From: Nitrospirota bacterium
GTDB lineage: Bacteria > Nitrospirota > Thermodesulfovibrionia > UBA6902
Assembly (NCBI GenBank): GCA_016213945.1
Contig: JACQZF010000036.1
Location: 1-60,356 of the forward strand
Reading direction: 5' to 3'
Length of the DNA: 60,356 bases
In this document: positions 1-9,600 of the stretch, in pieces
Position numbering within the stretch: position 1 is the first letter of the stretch
Layout of the letters: each line of letters opens with the position of its first letter
Notes under the pieces: model-generated
What the model saw: only the letters and a program-made list of their open reading frames with translations
What the model was told of the DNA's origin: nothing
Databases searched by the model: none
Program-made: the position numbers and the translations under genes

Positions 1-268
1 ACATGACCTTATCAGTTAAATCATCATGTTCGATTTTGTGTTCCAGATACCCTATATAACTGAACTGTTTCATCCTGCGCTCCTCCGCAGAAAAGTGGTA
101 TCTTGTGTAATTAATCAGTTCTTCGAGTACGTCTCCTAAAATGTTTTTTTCTTCTCCTGACTGAATCCCCTCATGAAGTTCATTAATCAATGAAATCAGT
201 TTCTTGTGCTGATCATCGATTTCTTTCACGTTAACACTCATCGTCTCTTCCCATGTTACTAATGACAT
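1..268 (-). CDS. bacteriohemerythrin (C-terminus cut off by window edge)
   Basis: The first 89 codons are visible, reading MSLVTWEETMSVNVKEIDDQ onward. The hemerythrin iron-ligand pattern is present: His in DDQHKK (about residue 22), His and Glu in the YHFSAEE segment, and the EHKIEHD segment with two more His and an Asp. Hemerythrins bind O2 at a non-haem di-iron site and serve in oxygen sensing, storage or delivery; single-domain bacterial forms are about 130-140 residues, so roughly a third is missing. The start at 268 has a good ribosome site (GGAGGA, 5-6 bases upstream). It is separated from the tRNAs by about 190 bases in which I see no gene. Confidence 0.9.
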   Translation of the reverse strand, partial: MSLVTWEETMSVNVKEIDDQHKKLISLINELHEGIQSGEEKNILGDVLEELINYTRYHFSAEERRMKQFSYIGYLEHKIEHDDLTDKVM

Positions 269-455
269 GCTGTCCTCCTTACAGTTGAAATTTTATTAAA
301 ATAATACGCAGGAATGGAAGGAAAATCTCTTACTGCTTATATCTGACAGTATACACTATTTCTGCAGGAGCAAATAAGATCCCGGCCGGGAACTTATGGA
401 CGCGCTTAGATTGGGGATAACTCCCCGGATACTAAAGATAGGATGAGAAAGGAAA

Positions 456-532
<77 letters not shown>

Positions 533-553
533 AAGCCATAATCCTGAAGTAAA

Positions 554-629
554 TGGTAGGCGGAACAGGGCTCGAACCTGTGACCCTCGCCTTGTAAGGG
601 CGATGCTCTCCCAACTGAGCTACCCGCCC
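554..629 (-). tRNA. tRNA-Val (TAC)
   Basis: A 76-base cloverleaf on the minus strand, 21 bases from tRNA-Asp and probably co-transcribed with it. The acceptor stem GGGCGGG pairs with TCCGCCT (G-U at both ends), the anticodon loop reads CTTACAA giving anticodon TAC, the T loop is TTCGAGC, and CCA is encoded at 554-556. Confidence 0.95.
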
Positions 630-711
630 GAGAGCTGTAAACTTCAGGCTAAATACTATAACAGATAAGCATAAAAAATTTAAAGTACAGAAAATGCTTT
701 TATAGGTTATG

Positions 712-740
712 TTGACATGCAGAGACAAAAATGATAAATT
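712..740 (+). promoter_or_regulatory. candidate sigma-70 promoter for the T6SS locus
   Basis: TTGACA (712-717), a 17-base spacer and TAAATT (735-740) preceded by TGA, giving an extended -10. It lies about 70 bases before the first gene of the T6SS locus and is the only good candidate I see in this gap. Confidence 0.5.
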
Positions 741-807
741 TTTGAAATAACAATGAAAAAGGCAATATATCAATAACCTTGATAATTCAAATCCTGGCCT
801 TCAAGTA

Positions 808-2883
808 ATGAAAGAAAATGACAATATATCCTCCTTACTTTCTTATTTAGGACCGCATCAAGGCAATTTCCATTTACATCTTTCCATCATCGAACAGCCG
901 GAAAGATCTGTTTACCCGTTCCTGATAATCAATAATTCAGACCCGCTTGCCCGTTTGATCGAGGCACGGGTCGTCAGCGACGCGGACAGCGGGGTAAAGA
1001 AATTATTCCTCCTGGTGCAGCGGGACAAGTATCTTCTGAAAAAAGATGAGACGCTTCCGTTAAACAACAGGGATGTTTTTGACCTCTGGCAAAAGGCGTT
1101 TTCTTTTTATGCCAGGGAGAAGCAGGACAATTCCTTTATACTTCTTTCCGGCCAGCTCGGCGGGAAGGGGGAGCTGTCGCCTCTCTCTTCACTGTTTTAC
1201 TGCAGGACAAAAAAAGTTTATTTCCATCCGCCCTGCCCGAAGTGCGGGCTTCCCTTGCGGCAGTGTGAAGATGATGACCTCCTGGTAACGTCAGGGCTTC
1301 AGCCTTTTTCCGGTTCATTGAAACGCTATCTGTTCTGTGCGTCTTGCGGCCCGTCAGGAAGTTTTTACATTGATGAACTTGAGCAATCTGATTCCCCTGC
1401 CGTTAAGGACCGGCGGGCATTAATAAAAGAATTCGGATTGCTCCGCGAAGCCCAACATAACGCGGCTGCATTTCCCTGCGCTGACTGTCAGCTTTATCCG
1501 GAATGTTACGGAGCAGAAAATAAGGTTGTCTCAAGGATCGTCCCTTTCTCTTTCTACCCTTTTTATATGCTTGCATTTGAGGCCATGTCATTGAGCGGCC
1601 TGGATTTCATATCCCTTATTTCGGGAGCGACTTTTGAAGAGGCTGAGGCTTTGCTTGAGAGCAAAGGTGAATCCGGGCGGATAAATTATCTGAAGGCTGT
1701 CAGACAGAACAGCGCCATGAACACGCCGTTCTTATTTGATCACGACGACAGGTGTTTTTTAGAGGTGCTGTATTTAAAACTTTCTTTCTTAGGCGAGGCG
1801 CTTCAAAGCCTGCAATCCTCAGACGGTCCATTTATACACCCTGATTTCAGGCCAACGATCGACGGGGTTTGGGTTAAGCTTGGTGAGCGAGGCCTGCTTC
1901 CATTCTTCTGGAACTTCAATGTAAAGTTCATGGGCCTCAGCAGCCAGCCCCCGGTTTCACAACAATTTTCGAAATCTCAATCAAATGCGCTTTTCTTCAT
2001 GGGGCTTGTCTGGTTTTATACGCTCTTAACAAACAGAAAGCAAAACATGCCTGAAATTCACGGCACATTGGAAAAACTTCTTTCAGGAGAAACTGCGTCG
2101 CCTGAAAAATTTAAAAGCAATAAAGTCTTCGACCCGTCAAATATCTTCTGGAATCCGGACGGAAAGACAGTAAACAGTAATTGGAAATCCCTCTGGGAAA
2201 AGTCGCTCAATCTTGGCTTCGCCTTATTAAATACAAATAAGGCGTGGGACGGCGAAGGTTTCAAAAAAGAAATGGAAACTCTGAGAAATGAGATAAAGGA
2301 GAATCTGTTTCTGAAAGAGATACCTTATTCCACTCCTGCACTGCCCATCGTCGAGAAAGTTATTCATCCCGTAGAGGAAATAGCTTCACAGCCTGCAAAG
2401 GAAGATGAGGCCGTACACGCGATCCTGATGGGCATTCTCAAGAGATGGCAGCCCGCGGTTGCAGTGAAAAAGGAAGAAGCACAGGACACCGTTATCTTAT
2501 CCACGGCGGACTTAAACGTGAAGACTGCACCGGTAAATGCAGATGAGATAGTTTCAGAAACTGTCATCCTGTCTTCTCAACAAATCCAAAAGGAAATCCC
2601 GCCGGTCAAAGAACCGCCGAATGAGGAGTTGCAGGAGACCATGATCCTCTCATTAAAAGACCTGCAGCAGAAACAGCCTCAGCCGCAGGTGAGGGAAAAG
2701 GACGAAGAAGACATTGAAAAAACAGTTATCATGTCGCTCAAAGGCATGCCGGTCCCTCAGGTAAAAGAACCGGAGAAGCCTGAAGAAGCTCCTAAGAAAA
2801 AGAAAACGGATGAAGATTTCCTGGCTGAAACAATTATCCCCAAGCCGGGAGAAAAGACAAAAGATGGCCCAAAAAAACAATGA
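808..2883 (+). CDS. unknown Cys-rich protein with five TxI repeats, leads the T6SS locus
   Basis: I do not recognise this 691-residue protein. Three cysteine clusters are visible: C143/C146/C153, C177/C180 and C224/C227/C233, suggesting zinc or Fe-S binding. The middle (250-530) looks globular and has no membrane segments. The C-terminal 140 residues are charged, Pro/Lys/Glu-rich and probably disordered, and hold five spaced copies of an acidic-T-x-I-L/M-S motif with Thr at 561, 585, 611, 639 and 675 (the last copy ends P-K). In four of the five, the residue three after Thr is Leu or Met, which resembles ligands of FHA domains (pT-x-x-L/I/D). No strong ribosome site precedes the start. The 3' end overlaps the next gene, which suggests coupled translation and a shared role. 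A T6SS link is inferred from position only. Confidence 0.75.
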   Translation: MKENDNISSLLSYLGPHQGNFHLHLSIIEQPERSVYPFLIINNSDPLARLIEARVVSDADSGVKKLFLLVQRDKYLLKKDETLPLNNRDVFDLWQKAFSFYAREKQDNSFILLSGQLGGKGELSPLSSLFYCRTKKVYFHPPCPKCGLPLRQCEDDDLLVTSGLQPFSGSLKRYLFCASCGPSGSFYIDELEQSDSPAVKDRRALIKEFGLLREAQHNAAAFPCADCQLYPECYGAENKVVSRIVPFSFYPFYMLAFEAMSLSGLDFISLISGATFEEAEALLESKGESGRINYLKAVRQNSAMNTPFLFDHDDRCFLEVLYLKLSFLGEALQSLQSSDGPFIHPDFRPTIDGVWVKLGERGLLPFFWNFNVKFMGLSSQPPVSQQFSKSQSNALFFMGLVWFYTLLTNRKQNMPEIHGTLEKLLSGETASPEKFKSNKVFDPSNIFWNPDGKTVNSNWKSLWEKSLNLGFALLNTNKAWDGEGFKKEMETLRNEIKENLFLKEIPYSTPALPIVEKVIHPVEEIASQPAKEDEAVHAILMGILKRWQPAVAVKKEEAQDTVILSTADLNVKTAPVNADEIVSETVILSSQQIQKEIPPVKEPPNEELQETMILSLKDLQQKQPQPQVREKDEEDIEKTVIMSLKGMPVPQVKEPEKPEEAPKKKKTDEDFLAETIIPKPGEKTKDGPKKQ

Positions 2884-3619
2884 AGCGCCTTTAAAGACAA
2901 TGAGTAAGGAGGTCAGGGAGATATACAAATCCAATCCCGCGATGTCCTCAGCATTGATCGAAATATACCTTGAGGAAAAATTAAAAGGACATCCCCCGGA
3001 CGAAAAATTGTCACTAATTGAAAAGATCGCGCAGCAATTTGAGTCCCCGGCGGAGAAGAGCAAACCGGCGCTTAACATTGAGCAAAAAGAATACGCTCAT
3101 CTCTTCACACTGCTGTTCGGAAAGAACATTTCCAAATTCGACCTGTCATCAGAGGAGCATCTGGAGAAGCTTGCCAAGTCTCTGAACACTATCTTCGATT
3201 CCTTAAATCAGATAATTGGCGTCATACATACCACCCTGCTTGGAGAACAATCCGAACTTGAGACGATCAGGCACATAATCGGTTCAGACATAGAAAGTAT
3301 GAACAAGACCGACTCTCTTCATAATTACCTTGATCAGATCCAGAGGGCTTTTTTAGTCGCCCACAAGGCGTATCAGCAGGCCGCCAAAAATAAGATATCC
3401 CAGATACTCGGGGAATTGTCTCCCGATAAAATATCATCCGATACGAATGGCGGTCTGAAATTCGGGCCTCTGAGGAAGGCGGAGCTGTTTGAGGTTTACA
3501 AGGAAAAGCACCAGGCGTGCAAAGGGTGGCTTGAATCAGGACGCCTTAATGAAGAACTGTTGAGAGAGTTTGAAAAGATATGCCAGAAATTATATTATAG
3601 CCTGGACAAAAAAGGTTAA
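2864..3619 (+). CDS. TagH C-terminal-domain-like protein lacking an FHA domain
   Basis: A 251-residue soluble protein. The order of segments resembles the C-terminal domain of the T6SS FHA protein TagH/Fha: a helical part with LNTIFDSLNQIIGVIHTTL, then a basic/hydrophobic SELETIRHIIGSD stretch, then a final block with LGELSPDKI, KFGPLRKAELFEVYKEKH and a closing helix. In TagH this domain follows an N-terminal FHA domain; here no FHA motif (GR, SxxH) is present. The start is uncertain: 2864 overlaps the upstream gene by 20 bases, and 2900 (MSKEVRE) is the alternative; an earlier in-frame ATG at 2810 lies deep in the upstream gene. The family match is from memory of the pattern, not a search. 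Confidence 0.6.
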   Translation: MAQKNNEAPLKTMSKEVREIYKSNPAMSSALIEIYLEEKLKGHPPDEKLSLIEKIAQQFESPAEKSKPALNIEQKEYAHLFTLLFGKNISKFDLSSEEHLEKLAKSLNTIFDSLNQIIGVIHTTLLGEQSELETIRHIIGSDIESMNKTDSLHNYLDQIQRAFLVAHKAYQQAAKNKISQILGELSPDKISSDTNGGLKFGPLRKAELFEVYKEKHQACKGWLESGRLNEELLREFEKICQKLYYSLDKKG

Positions 3620-3670
3620 ACCTTAAGGGCCAATGGTTCATTCGTAATAAAGTTGAATTTAGATATGAAT

Positions 3671-3768
3671 AAAACACAGAGACGCGGAGGCACGGAGAAA
3701 GACAAAAATATAATCTCTATGTTTTTATGGTTATTTTTCTCTGTGTCTCAGTGCCTCCGTGGTTTTTT
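3671..3768. repeat. intergenic inverted repeat, CCACAGAG/CTCTGTGG family, copy 1
   Basis: Left arm with ACACAGAGACGCGGAGGCACGG, right arm with CTGTGTCTCAGTGCCTCCGT, about 40 bases between. The arms are near-perfect reverse complements. Sister copies are at 6543, 11745 and 16405. Fills the gap before tssJ. Confidence 0.85.
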
Positions 3769-3821
3769 AAAATTGTGTTTCAACTAAAATACGAATGAAA
3801 GCAAATTAACAAGGGGGTCAC

Positions 3822-4328
3822 ATGAAAAGAAATATTTTACTGCTGTTTTTTGCGTTACTTGTTTTTCTTACTTATTCCTGCGCAGGCATGGGCCGCGGAC
3901 CTGAATACGGGTACGAGAAGGAAGGGATCATTGTTCATCTGAAAAGCGACCCTCAATTAAATCTCTACCAGAAAAGCCCGCACACCCTTTTTCTTTGTCT
4001 CTATCAACTGAAAGACCCCAATACCTTTAATCAACTCATGGATGAGACCGACGGGATGCAAAAGCTCCTTGAATGCAGCCGCTTTGATCAAAGTGTAACC
4101 GGGGCGAAGAGTCTTGTGATACTTCCGAACCAGGAAAAGACCGAAAAGCTCGACCGCGCCGAAGGCACGAAATACGTCGGGATAATCGCCGGCTATTATA
4201 CTCTTCAGAAAGATTCCGTGACCCGTTTCTTCCCGGTGCAAACCGGCACATTCAGCAGCAAGCCGAAGGTATTGAATATTGATCTTTACCTCGGCCCTCA
4301 GGAGATAAAGGAAATGGAGAAGAAATAA
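3822..4328 (+). CDS. tssJ: T6SS outer-membrane lipoprotein TssJ
   Basis: A 168-residue lipoprotein. The N-terminal hydrophobic stretch ends in a lipobox LTYSC with the lipidated Cys at residue 20. The mature part has the TssJ transthyretin-like pattern: polar N-terminal strand, LYQLKDPNTFNQL, a central acidic segment and VGIIAGYY near the end. TssJ anchors the TssL-TssM membrane complex in the outer membrane by binding the periplasmic end of TssM. GGGGG lies eight bases upstream of the ATG. Its stop overlaps the tssK start by one base (TAATG). Confidence 0.93.
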   Translation: MKRNILLLFFALLVFLTYSCAGMGRGPEYGYEKEGIIVHLKSDPQLNLYQKSPHTLFLCLYQLKDPNTFNQLMDETDGMQKLLECSRFDQSVTGAKSLVILPNQEKTEKLDRAEGTKYVGIIAGYYTLQKDSVTRFFPVQTGTFSSKPKVLNIDLYLGPQEIKEMEKK

Positions 4329-5719
4329 TGGACATCCAAAGACCGCTTTTCTGGCACCAGGGCCTGTTCCTGCAGCCTCAGCACTTTCAGCTCTTTGACC
4401 TGTCGGTGCGCTCGCTGCTGACGCCGTTCAACAATTTTCTTCAGCCCCACTTCTGGGGACTTAACGGCATTGAGGTCCAAAAGGCCGCTTTGGGCACCAG
4501 GATCTTCAGCCCGCTGAAAGGAGAGTTCTTGTTCCCTGACGGAACGCATGTGGTTTTGCCGGGCAATGCGCTGATAAATTCCCGTCCCTTTAACGAGGCG
4601 TGGGTTGAAGGCGGCAAGACGTTTACCGTTTTTATCGGCATCAAGAAATGGAACAACTCCGGTGAGAACGTCACTGTGCTCGACAATTTAAATTCTGTTG
4701 CCGAGGTCACAACAAGGTTTGTCACAACCGCTGACGCTGAAGAGGCAAAAGACCTGCATGTTGCCGGGCCTGCGGGACAGGTGAAAAGTCTTTATCACGC
4801 ACTCAGGATTTTCTGGGACACGGAAAAAGACCAGCTTGGCGATTATGTGCTTCTCCCCGTAGCGCAACTGGAAAGGTCGGGAGAGGAGATCGTCCTTTCT
4901 CAAAATTTCATCCCGCCGTGCATTTCAATATCGAGTTCCGAGATACTGGTGAAGGTCATAAAGGAGATCAGGGACCAGATCTCAGCGCGCGGACGCCAGC
5001 TCGAAGAATACAAAAGCCAGCGCGGCATCCAGAATGCGGAATTCGGTTCAAGGGACATGGTCTATCTGTTAGCGTTGAGGTCGCTCAACCGTTACATTCC
5101 CTTGCTCTTTCATTTTACTGAAACCCAGCAGATTCATCCGTGGACGGTTTACGGGATTTTAAGACAGCTTATAGGAGAGCTTTCGTCATTCTCCGAAAAC
5201 ATAAATGTCATGGGCGAATTAAAGGACAGCACCCGCGCGCTTCCGGGCTACAACCACCGCGCCATATCTGAATGCTTTACAACAGCGCAGGCGCTGATCA
5301 CTCAACTGCTTGACGAGATCACGGCAGGGCCCGATTATGTTATACGCCTTGTTTATGACGGGACCTATTACGCGGCTGAATTAAAGCCTGCGATATTTGA
5401 GGGGCACAACCGGTTCTACCTTGTGCTGAAGACCGAAGATGACCCGAAGAACGTTCTTCAGTCAATATCGACCGCAGCCAAATTGAGCACGCGTGAACAG
5501 CTGCCGCTGCTCATCGCGCGCGCGCTTCCGGGCATCGGCATTGAGCATCTACCTGTCCCGCCTCAGGAGCTGCCGCGCAGGGCCAATTCCATTTACTTTG
5601 CAATAGACCATCACAGCGACCAGTGGGCGCTTGTGACGAGAGGCCATAATCTGGCCCTTTACTGGGACAACGCCCCGGAAGATTTGGGAGCGGAACTGAT
5701 GGTCGTGGGACGAAAGTGA
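4328..5719 (+). CDS. tssK: T6SS baseplate protein TssK
   Basis: 463 residues, close to the usual 440-450. The N terminus carries the family hallmark FWHQGLFLQPQHFQ (from about residue 8), followed by the shell and stalk region and the C-terminal head (EQLPLLIARALPGI, YFAIDHH). TssK trimers join the TssE-F-G wedge to the cytoplasmic parts of TssL and TssM. Translation is probably coupled to tssJ through the one-base overlap. Nothing unusual seen. Confidence 0.96.
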   Translation: MDIQRPLFWHQGLFLQPQHFQLFDLSVRSLLTPFNNFLQPHFWGLNGIEVQKAALGTRIFSPLKGEFLFPDGTHVVLPGNALINSRPFNEAWVEGGKTFTVFIGIKKWNNSGENVTVLDNLNSVAEVTTRFVTTADAEEAKDLHVAGPAGQVKSLYHALRIFWDTEKDQLGDYVLLPVAQLERSGEEIVLSQNFIPPCISISSSEILVKVIKEIRDQISARGRQLEEYKSQRGIQNAEFGSRDMVYLLALRSLNRYIPLLFHFTETQQIHPWTVYGILRQLIGELSSFSENINVMGELKDSTRALPGYNHRAISECFTTAQALITQLLDEITAGPDYVIRLVYDGTYYAAELKPAIFEGHNRFYLVLKTEDDPKNVLQSISTAAKLSTREQLPLLIARALPGIGIEHLPVPPQELPRRANSIYFAIDHHSDQWALVTRGHNLALYWDNAPEDLGAELMVVGRK

Positions 5720-5771
5720 TTTTAATATTTATGACCGGATACCAAACAGGTACAATGAATCAACAAAAGTT

Positions 5772-5840
5772 GGGATTAGGGATCAGGGATTGGGGGTTAG
5801 TAAAAGAAAACCAATCCCTGATCCCTATCCCCTAACCCCT
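5772..5840. repeat. perfect inverted repeat, GGGATTAGGGATCAGGG family
   Basis: Arms GGGATTAGGGATCAGGGATT (from 5772) and its complement ending at 5840, about 10 bases apart; nearly perfect stem of about 29 pairs. A related direct-repeat copy lies inside lpxI at 48389. It sits between tssK and tssL and creates a spurious in-frame extension upstream of the tssL start. Confidence 0.85.
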
Positions 5841-5855
5841 ACAAAGGAGTTCATC

Positions 5856-6533
5856 ATGCATCTGACTGACTGTTTCATGGACCTGGTAGCTTACGTTGTA
5901 TATTTTCAAAAGACAGTGAATGTGAGGCAGCAGCCTTACGATCAGGTCAAGGCCGACATCATGCGCCTCCTCACTCAGAGTGAACACTGCGTCAAGAAGG
6001 GGACCTTCAACCAGGAAGATTTTGACCAGGCGCGCTTTGCGATATGCGCCTGGGTGGATGAAAGCATCCTCGCCTCCGCCTGGAACCAGAAAGGCAACTG
6101 GCAGAGAGAACAGCTCCAGCGTCTTTATTACAACACAACCGAGGCAGGCGAGGAAGTATTCGAGAGGTTAAACAACCTGGGGCTTCATCAAAGAGAGGTG
6201 CGGGAGGTTTACTATCTCTGTCTCGCACTCGGGTTCAAGGGACGCTACAGCAAACAGGGAGACGACTTCCTCCTTGAACAGCTCAAGGCGTCCAATCTTA
6301 AATTTCTCATGGGGAGTTCGGTCGGGCTTCCCTCTCTTGAAAGGGCGGAACTCTTCCCTGAGTCATATCCGGCCCAGGCCGTGGAGATCGCGCCGCAAAA
6401 AAAGAAATTCGATCTTTCAATATTTACAATCGCAGGCATAGCGGCCCCTGTCCTTCTTTTCGGACTGTTGTTTTTGATCTATCATTTCACGCTGAGCGGC
6501 GTTGGAGATAATATTTTAAGGACGCTGCCGTAA
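5856..6533 (+). CDS. tssL: T6SS inner-membrane protein TssL (DotU family)
   Basis: 225 residues. The cytoplasmic hook domain shows the DotU pattern: a leading LTDCFMDLVAYV, then FAICAWVDESIL (about residue 67) and a WQREQLQRLYYNTTEAGEEVFERL block. A single C-terminal membrane helix spans about 188-212, and only a short tail follows, so there is no OmpA-like peptidoglycan-binding extension. TssL binds TssM and TssK. The start at 5856 is preferred because AAGGAG lies six to seven bases before it; the open frame upstream to 5790 is only the inverted repeat read as protein. Confidence 0.95.
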   Translation: MHLTDCFMDLVAYVVYFQKTVNVRQQPYDQVKADIMRLLTQSEHCVKKGTFNQEDFDQARFAICAWVDESILASAWNQKGNWQREQLQRLYYNTTEAGEEVFERLNNLGLHQREVREVYYLCLALGFKGRYSKQGDDFLLEQLKASNLKFLMGSSVGLPSLERAELFPESYPAQAVEIAPQKKKFDLSIFTIAGIAAPVLLFGLLFLIYHFTLSGVGDNILRTLP

Positions 6534-6542
6534 ACATTATAT

Positions 6543-6652
6543 TAACCACAGAGACACGGAGGCACGGAGAGAAGAAGGTAAGCACCTTTTGAAAATTATT
6601 TGGAATTTGTAGTTTGGATTTTTTTCTCTGTGTCTCAGTGACTCTGTGGTTT
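6543..6652. repeat. intergenic inverted repeat, CCACAGAG/CTCTGTGG family, copy 2
   Basis: Left arm AACCACAGAGACACGGAGGC, right arm CTCTGTGTCTCAGTGACTCTGTGG, about 65 bases between the arms. Occupies the whole gap between tssL and tssM. Confidence 0.85.
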
Positions 6653-6668
6653 AAAGAGGGTTTGATAA

Positions 6669-9600
6669 ATGAAAAATATTCTTAAGATCGTCCTCATCGC
6701 AGTATTAGTCATTCTCGCAATACTTCTTATCTTCGGGTTTGTGCTTGTCATGGACTGGCCGTGGTGGGTCGGGTTCTTTGTCCTGCTGTTCTTTGCCGGA
6801 TTGGGTGTAGGAGGTGTTTTCCTCCGGAAATTAATGATCAGGCGCAAGGAGCAGATGTTTGTCTCGCAGGTCATTGAACAGGACGAGGCGCGGATAAAGG
6901 CCGCGCAGGGCAAGGAAAAGGACGAGCTGTCAGAGCTTCATAATAAATGGAAAGAGGCGGTTGACGCGTTGAGACGCTCGCACCTGAGAAAATACGGCAA
7001 CCCTCTTTACGTGCTTCCGTGGTACATGATAATCGGCGAGAGCGGTTCAGGCAAGACAACTTCCTTAAACAGCGCCAAGCTGTCATCGCCTTTTGTTGAG
7101 GTCACGCGCACCTCAGGAATATCGGGTACGAAGAACTGCGACTGGTGGTTCTTTGAACAGGCGATCATCCTTGACACTGCCGGAAGATACGCGATCCCGA
7201 TCGATGAAGGCAGGGACAAGGAAGAGTGGCAGAAATTCCTGAACCTCCTTCTGAAGTACAGGAAGAGAGAGCCGCTTAACGGCCTCATCGTTGCCGTATC
7301 GGCGGACAAGCTGCTTGCATCCACGCCCCAGACGCTGGAAGAGGATGGAAAGAATATCCGCCGCCGCCTTGATGAATTAATGAGGGCGCTTGGGACCAGG
7401 TTCCCCGTGTATCTGCTTGTTACCAAATGCGACCTCATTCAGGGTATGACAAAGTTCTGCAACAGCCTCCCTGAAAAGAGCCTTGATCAGCCTATGGGTT
7501 TTGTAAACCAGAACCTCTCGGCCGACGTAAACGCATTTTTAGAACAGGCCGTCAGCAATATCGGAGAGCGGCTCAGGAACCTCCGCCTGCTTCTTCTGCA
7601 TCAGCCTGAGGCGAGAAGCGTTGACCCCGGGCTCCTGCTGTTTCCAGAAGAGTTTGAGAATTTAAAGAACGGCCTCGGGTTTTTTATTAAAGGCGCTTTC
7701 CAGGAAAACCCGTACCAGGAGACGCCGGTCCTGAGGGGATTATATTTCAGCAGCGGACGGCAGGAAGGAACGCCGTTCTCGCATTTCTTGAACGCCCTTG
7801 GATTGATCGGAGAAAAGGAAGTGCTGCCGGGGACCAGCAAGGGTCTGTTCCTGCACGACTTCTTTTCAAATATCCTGCCTAAAGACAGGGGCCTGCTTGC
7901 CCCGACAAGGAAGGCCCTTGAATGGAGCATCCTCACAAGGAATTTAGGCCTGACCGCGTGGATAGTGCTCGGTGTCGCGATCTGCGGTCTGTTAAGTTTT
8001 TCATTCGTCAAAAATCTCAGGACCCTGCGCACGGTCTCTCATGAATTCGCAAAACCCTCCTCGTTACAGCGCGACTATTTATCGGAACTGCTCAACATGG
8101 AGCGCTTCAACCAGGCGATACTCAATATTGAAAGACAGAACCACAACTGGTGGATACCGAGATTCGGCCTGAACGAGAGCATTAATGTCGAGAACGCGCT
8201 TAAGGACAAATACTGCAAGCAGTTTCAGCAGGGTTTCCTGTCACCTTTTGACAGGCAGTTGAAAGAAAATTTAGCGCGTGTAACAAGCACCGCGCCCGAC
8301 GAAATATTCGGTCAGTATATCTCTCACGTCGTGAGGCGGTTGAACCTGCTGAAGGCGCGACTTGACAATGAGGAGTTTGAAAAGCTCAAGACACGGCCCC
8401 AGCCGTCTTACGTGTCCTCCATATCGCGCTCCAATCAGGAATTGACTCCCGAGGTAAGACAGAAGTTCGGGCAGTTGTTTCTCTATTATATTCACTGGCG
8501 TTCGGACACTGCTGAGATAAATAAAGAGATGGACATCCTGCAATCATGGCTGAAAGACCTGCTGAGATTGAAAGGCTCAAACCCCCAGTGGATTATCGCA
8601 TGGGTAAATAAAGACGGCGCCATTTCTCCTGTCACCCTCAGGGATTTCTGGGGCGGCAGCGCTTCAGCGCCCGGCGAGACAGTGATAGAGCCCGCGTTTT
8701 CGCGGAAGGGCAAAGAGGCCATGGATTCATTATTGAAAGAGATCGAACTGGCGCTCAATGACCCTACCTTCATGGAAAGGCAGAGGATGGAGATAGACGC
8801 TTATTATCGCAGGAACTGTTTTGAGGCCTGGCAGAAATTCGCATCCGGTTTTTCGGACGGGAGCAAGCGGTTAAGGAGCAAAGATGAGTGGCAGCAGGCA
8901 GCCGCAAAGATGGCGACTGACGATGGGGCCTATTTTGCTTTTCTCAACAGGCTGACCGAAGAACTCGAACCTGTTGTTACAGGAGAAAATATCCCCGTAT
9001 GGCTTCAGCAGGTTTATCATTTTCAGGCTGTGAAAAACGCAGGGGCCGTCGGCGGGCTGGTAGCAAAGACCACTGAAGAAGGCAAAAAATTCATAGACAG
9101 GATAAAAGAAAAACTTGGCAGAAAGATCGAGACCTCCACACTGGAATCCCAGTCAGCGGCGGTCAGGGCGTATCAGGACTATCAGAGTTCGCTCACGGCA
9201 ATAGCGCAGGGCGCGTCATCAAGAAGCCAGATCTTCCAGTTGGTATCTCAGACATTCAGCGAAGACACGGCAACAGGCAAGGCTCCGTTCTCTACGGGTT
9301 ATGGCGCGGTGTCACGGTTAAGATCTAATCTGACAGGCCGTCTTACAGCAGAAGAAGTTTTCAGCAAACTGGTTACAGGGCCGCTTGATTATCTCTTCAA
9401 GTTTGCCCGCTATGAAACCGCCTGCCAGCTTCAAAGCCAGTGGGAAAAGGAAGTGCTGGCCGAATCTCAGGGGGCCACGGGACCGCAGGCGCTTGAGATA
9501 CTTTTAGGGCAGGAAGGCGTTGTCTGGAAATTCGCCAAAGGTCCTGCCGCGCCGTTTATAGAATGGAAAGTGCAGAGGGGCTATTACGCAAAAGAGGTTT

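Noticed and set aside
5790-5855. Longer N terminus for tssL
   Set aside because: These codons are the right arm of an inverted repeat; the strong ribosome site and the family start both favour 5856.
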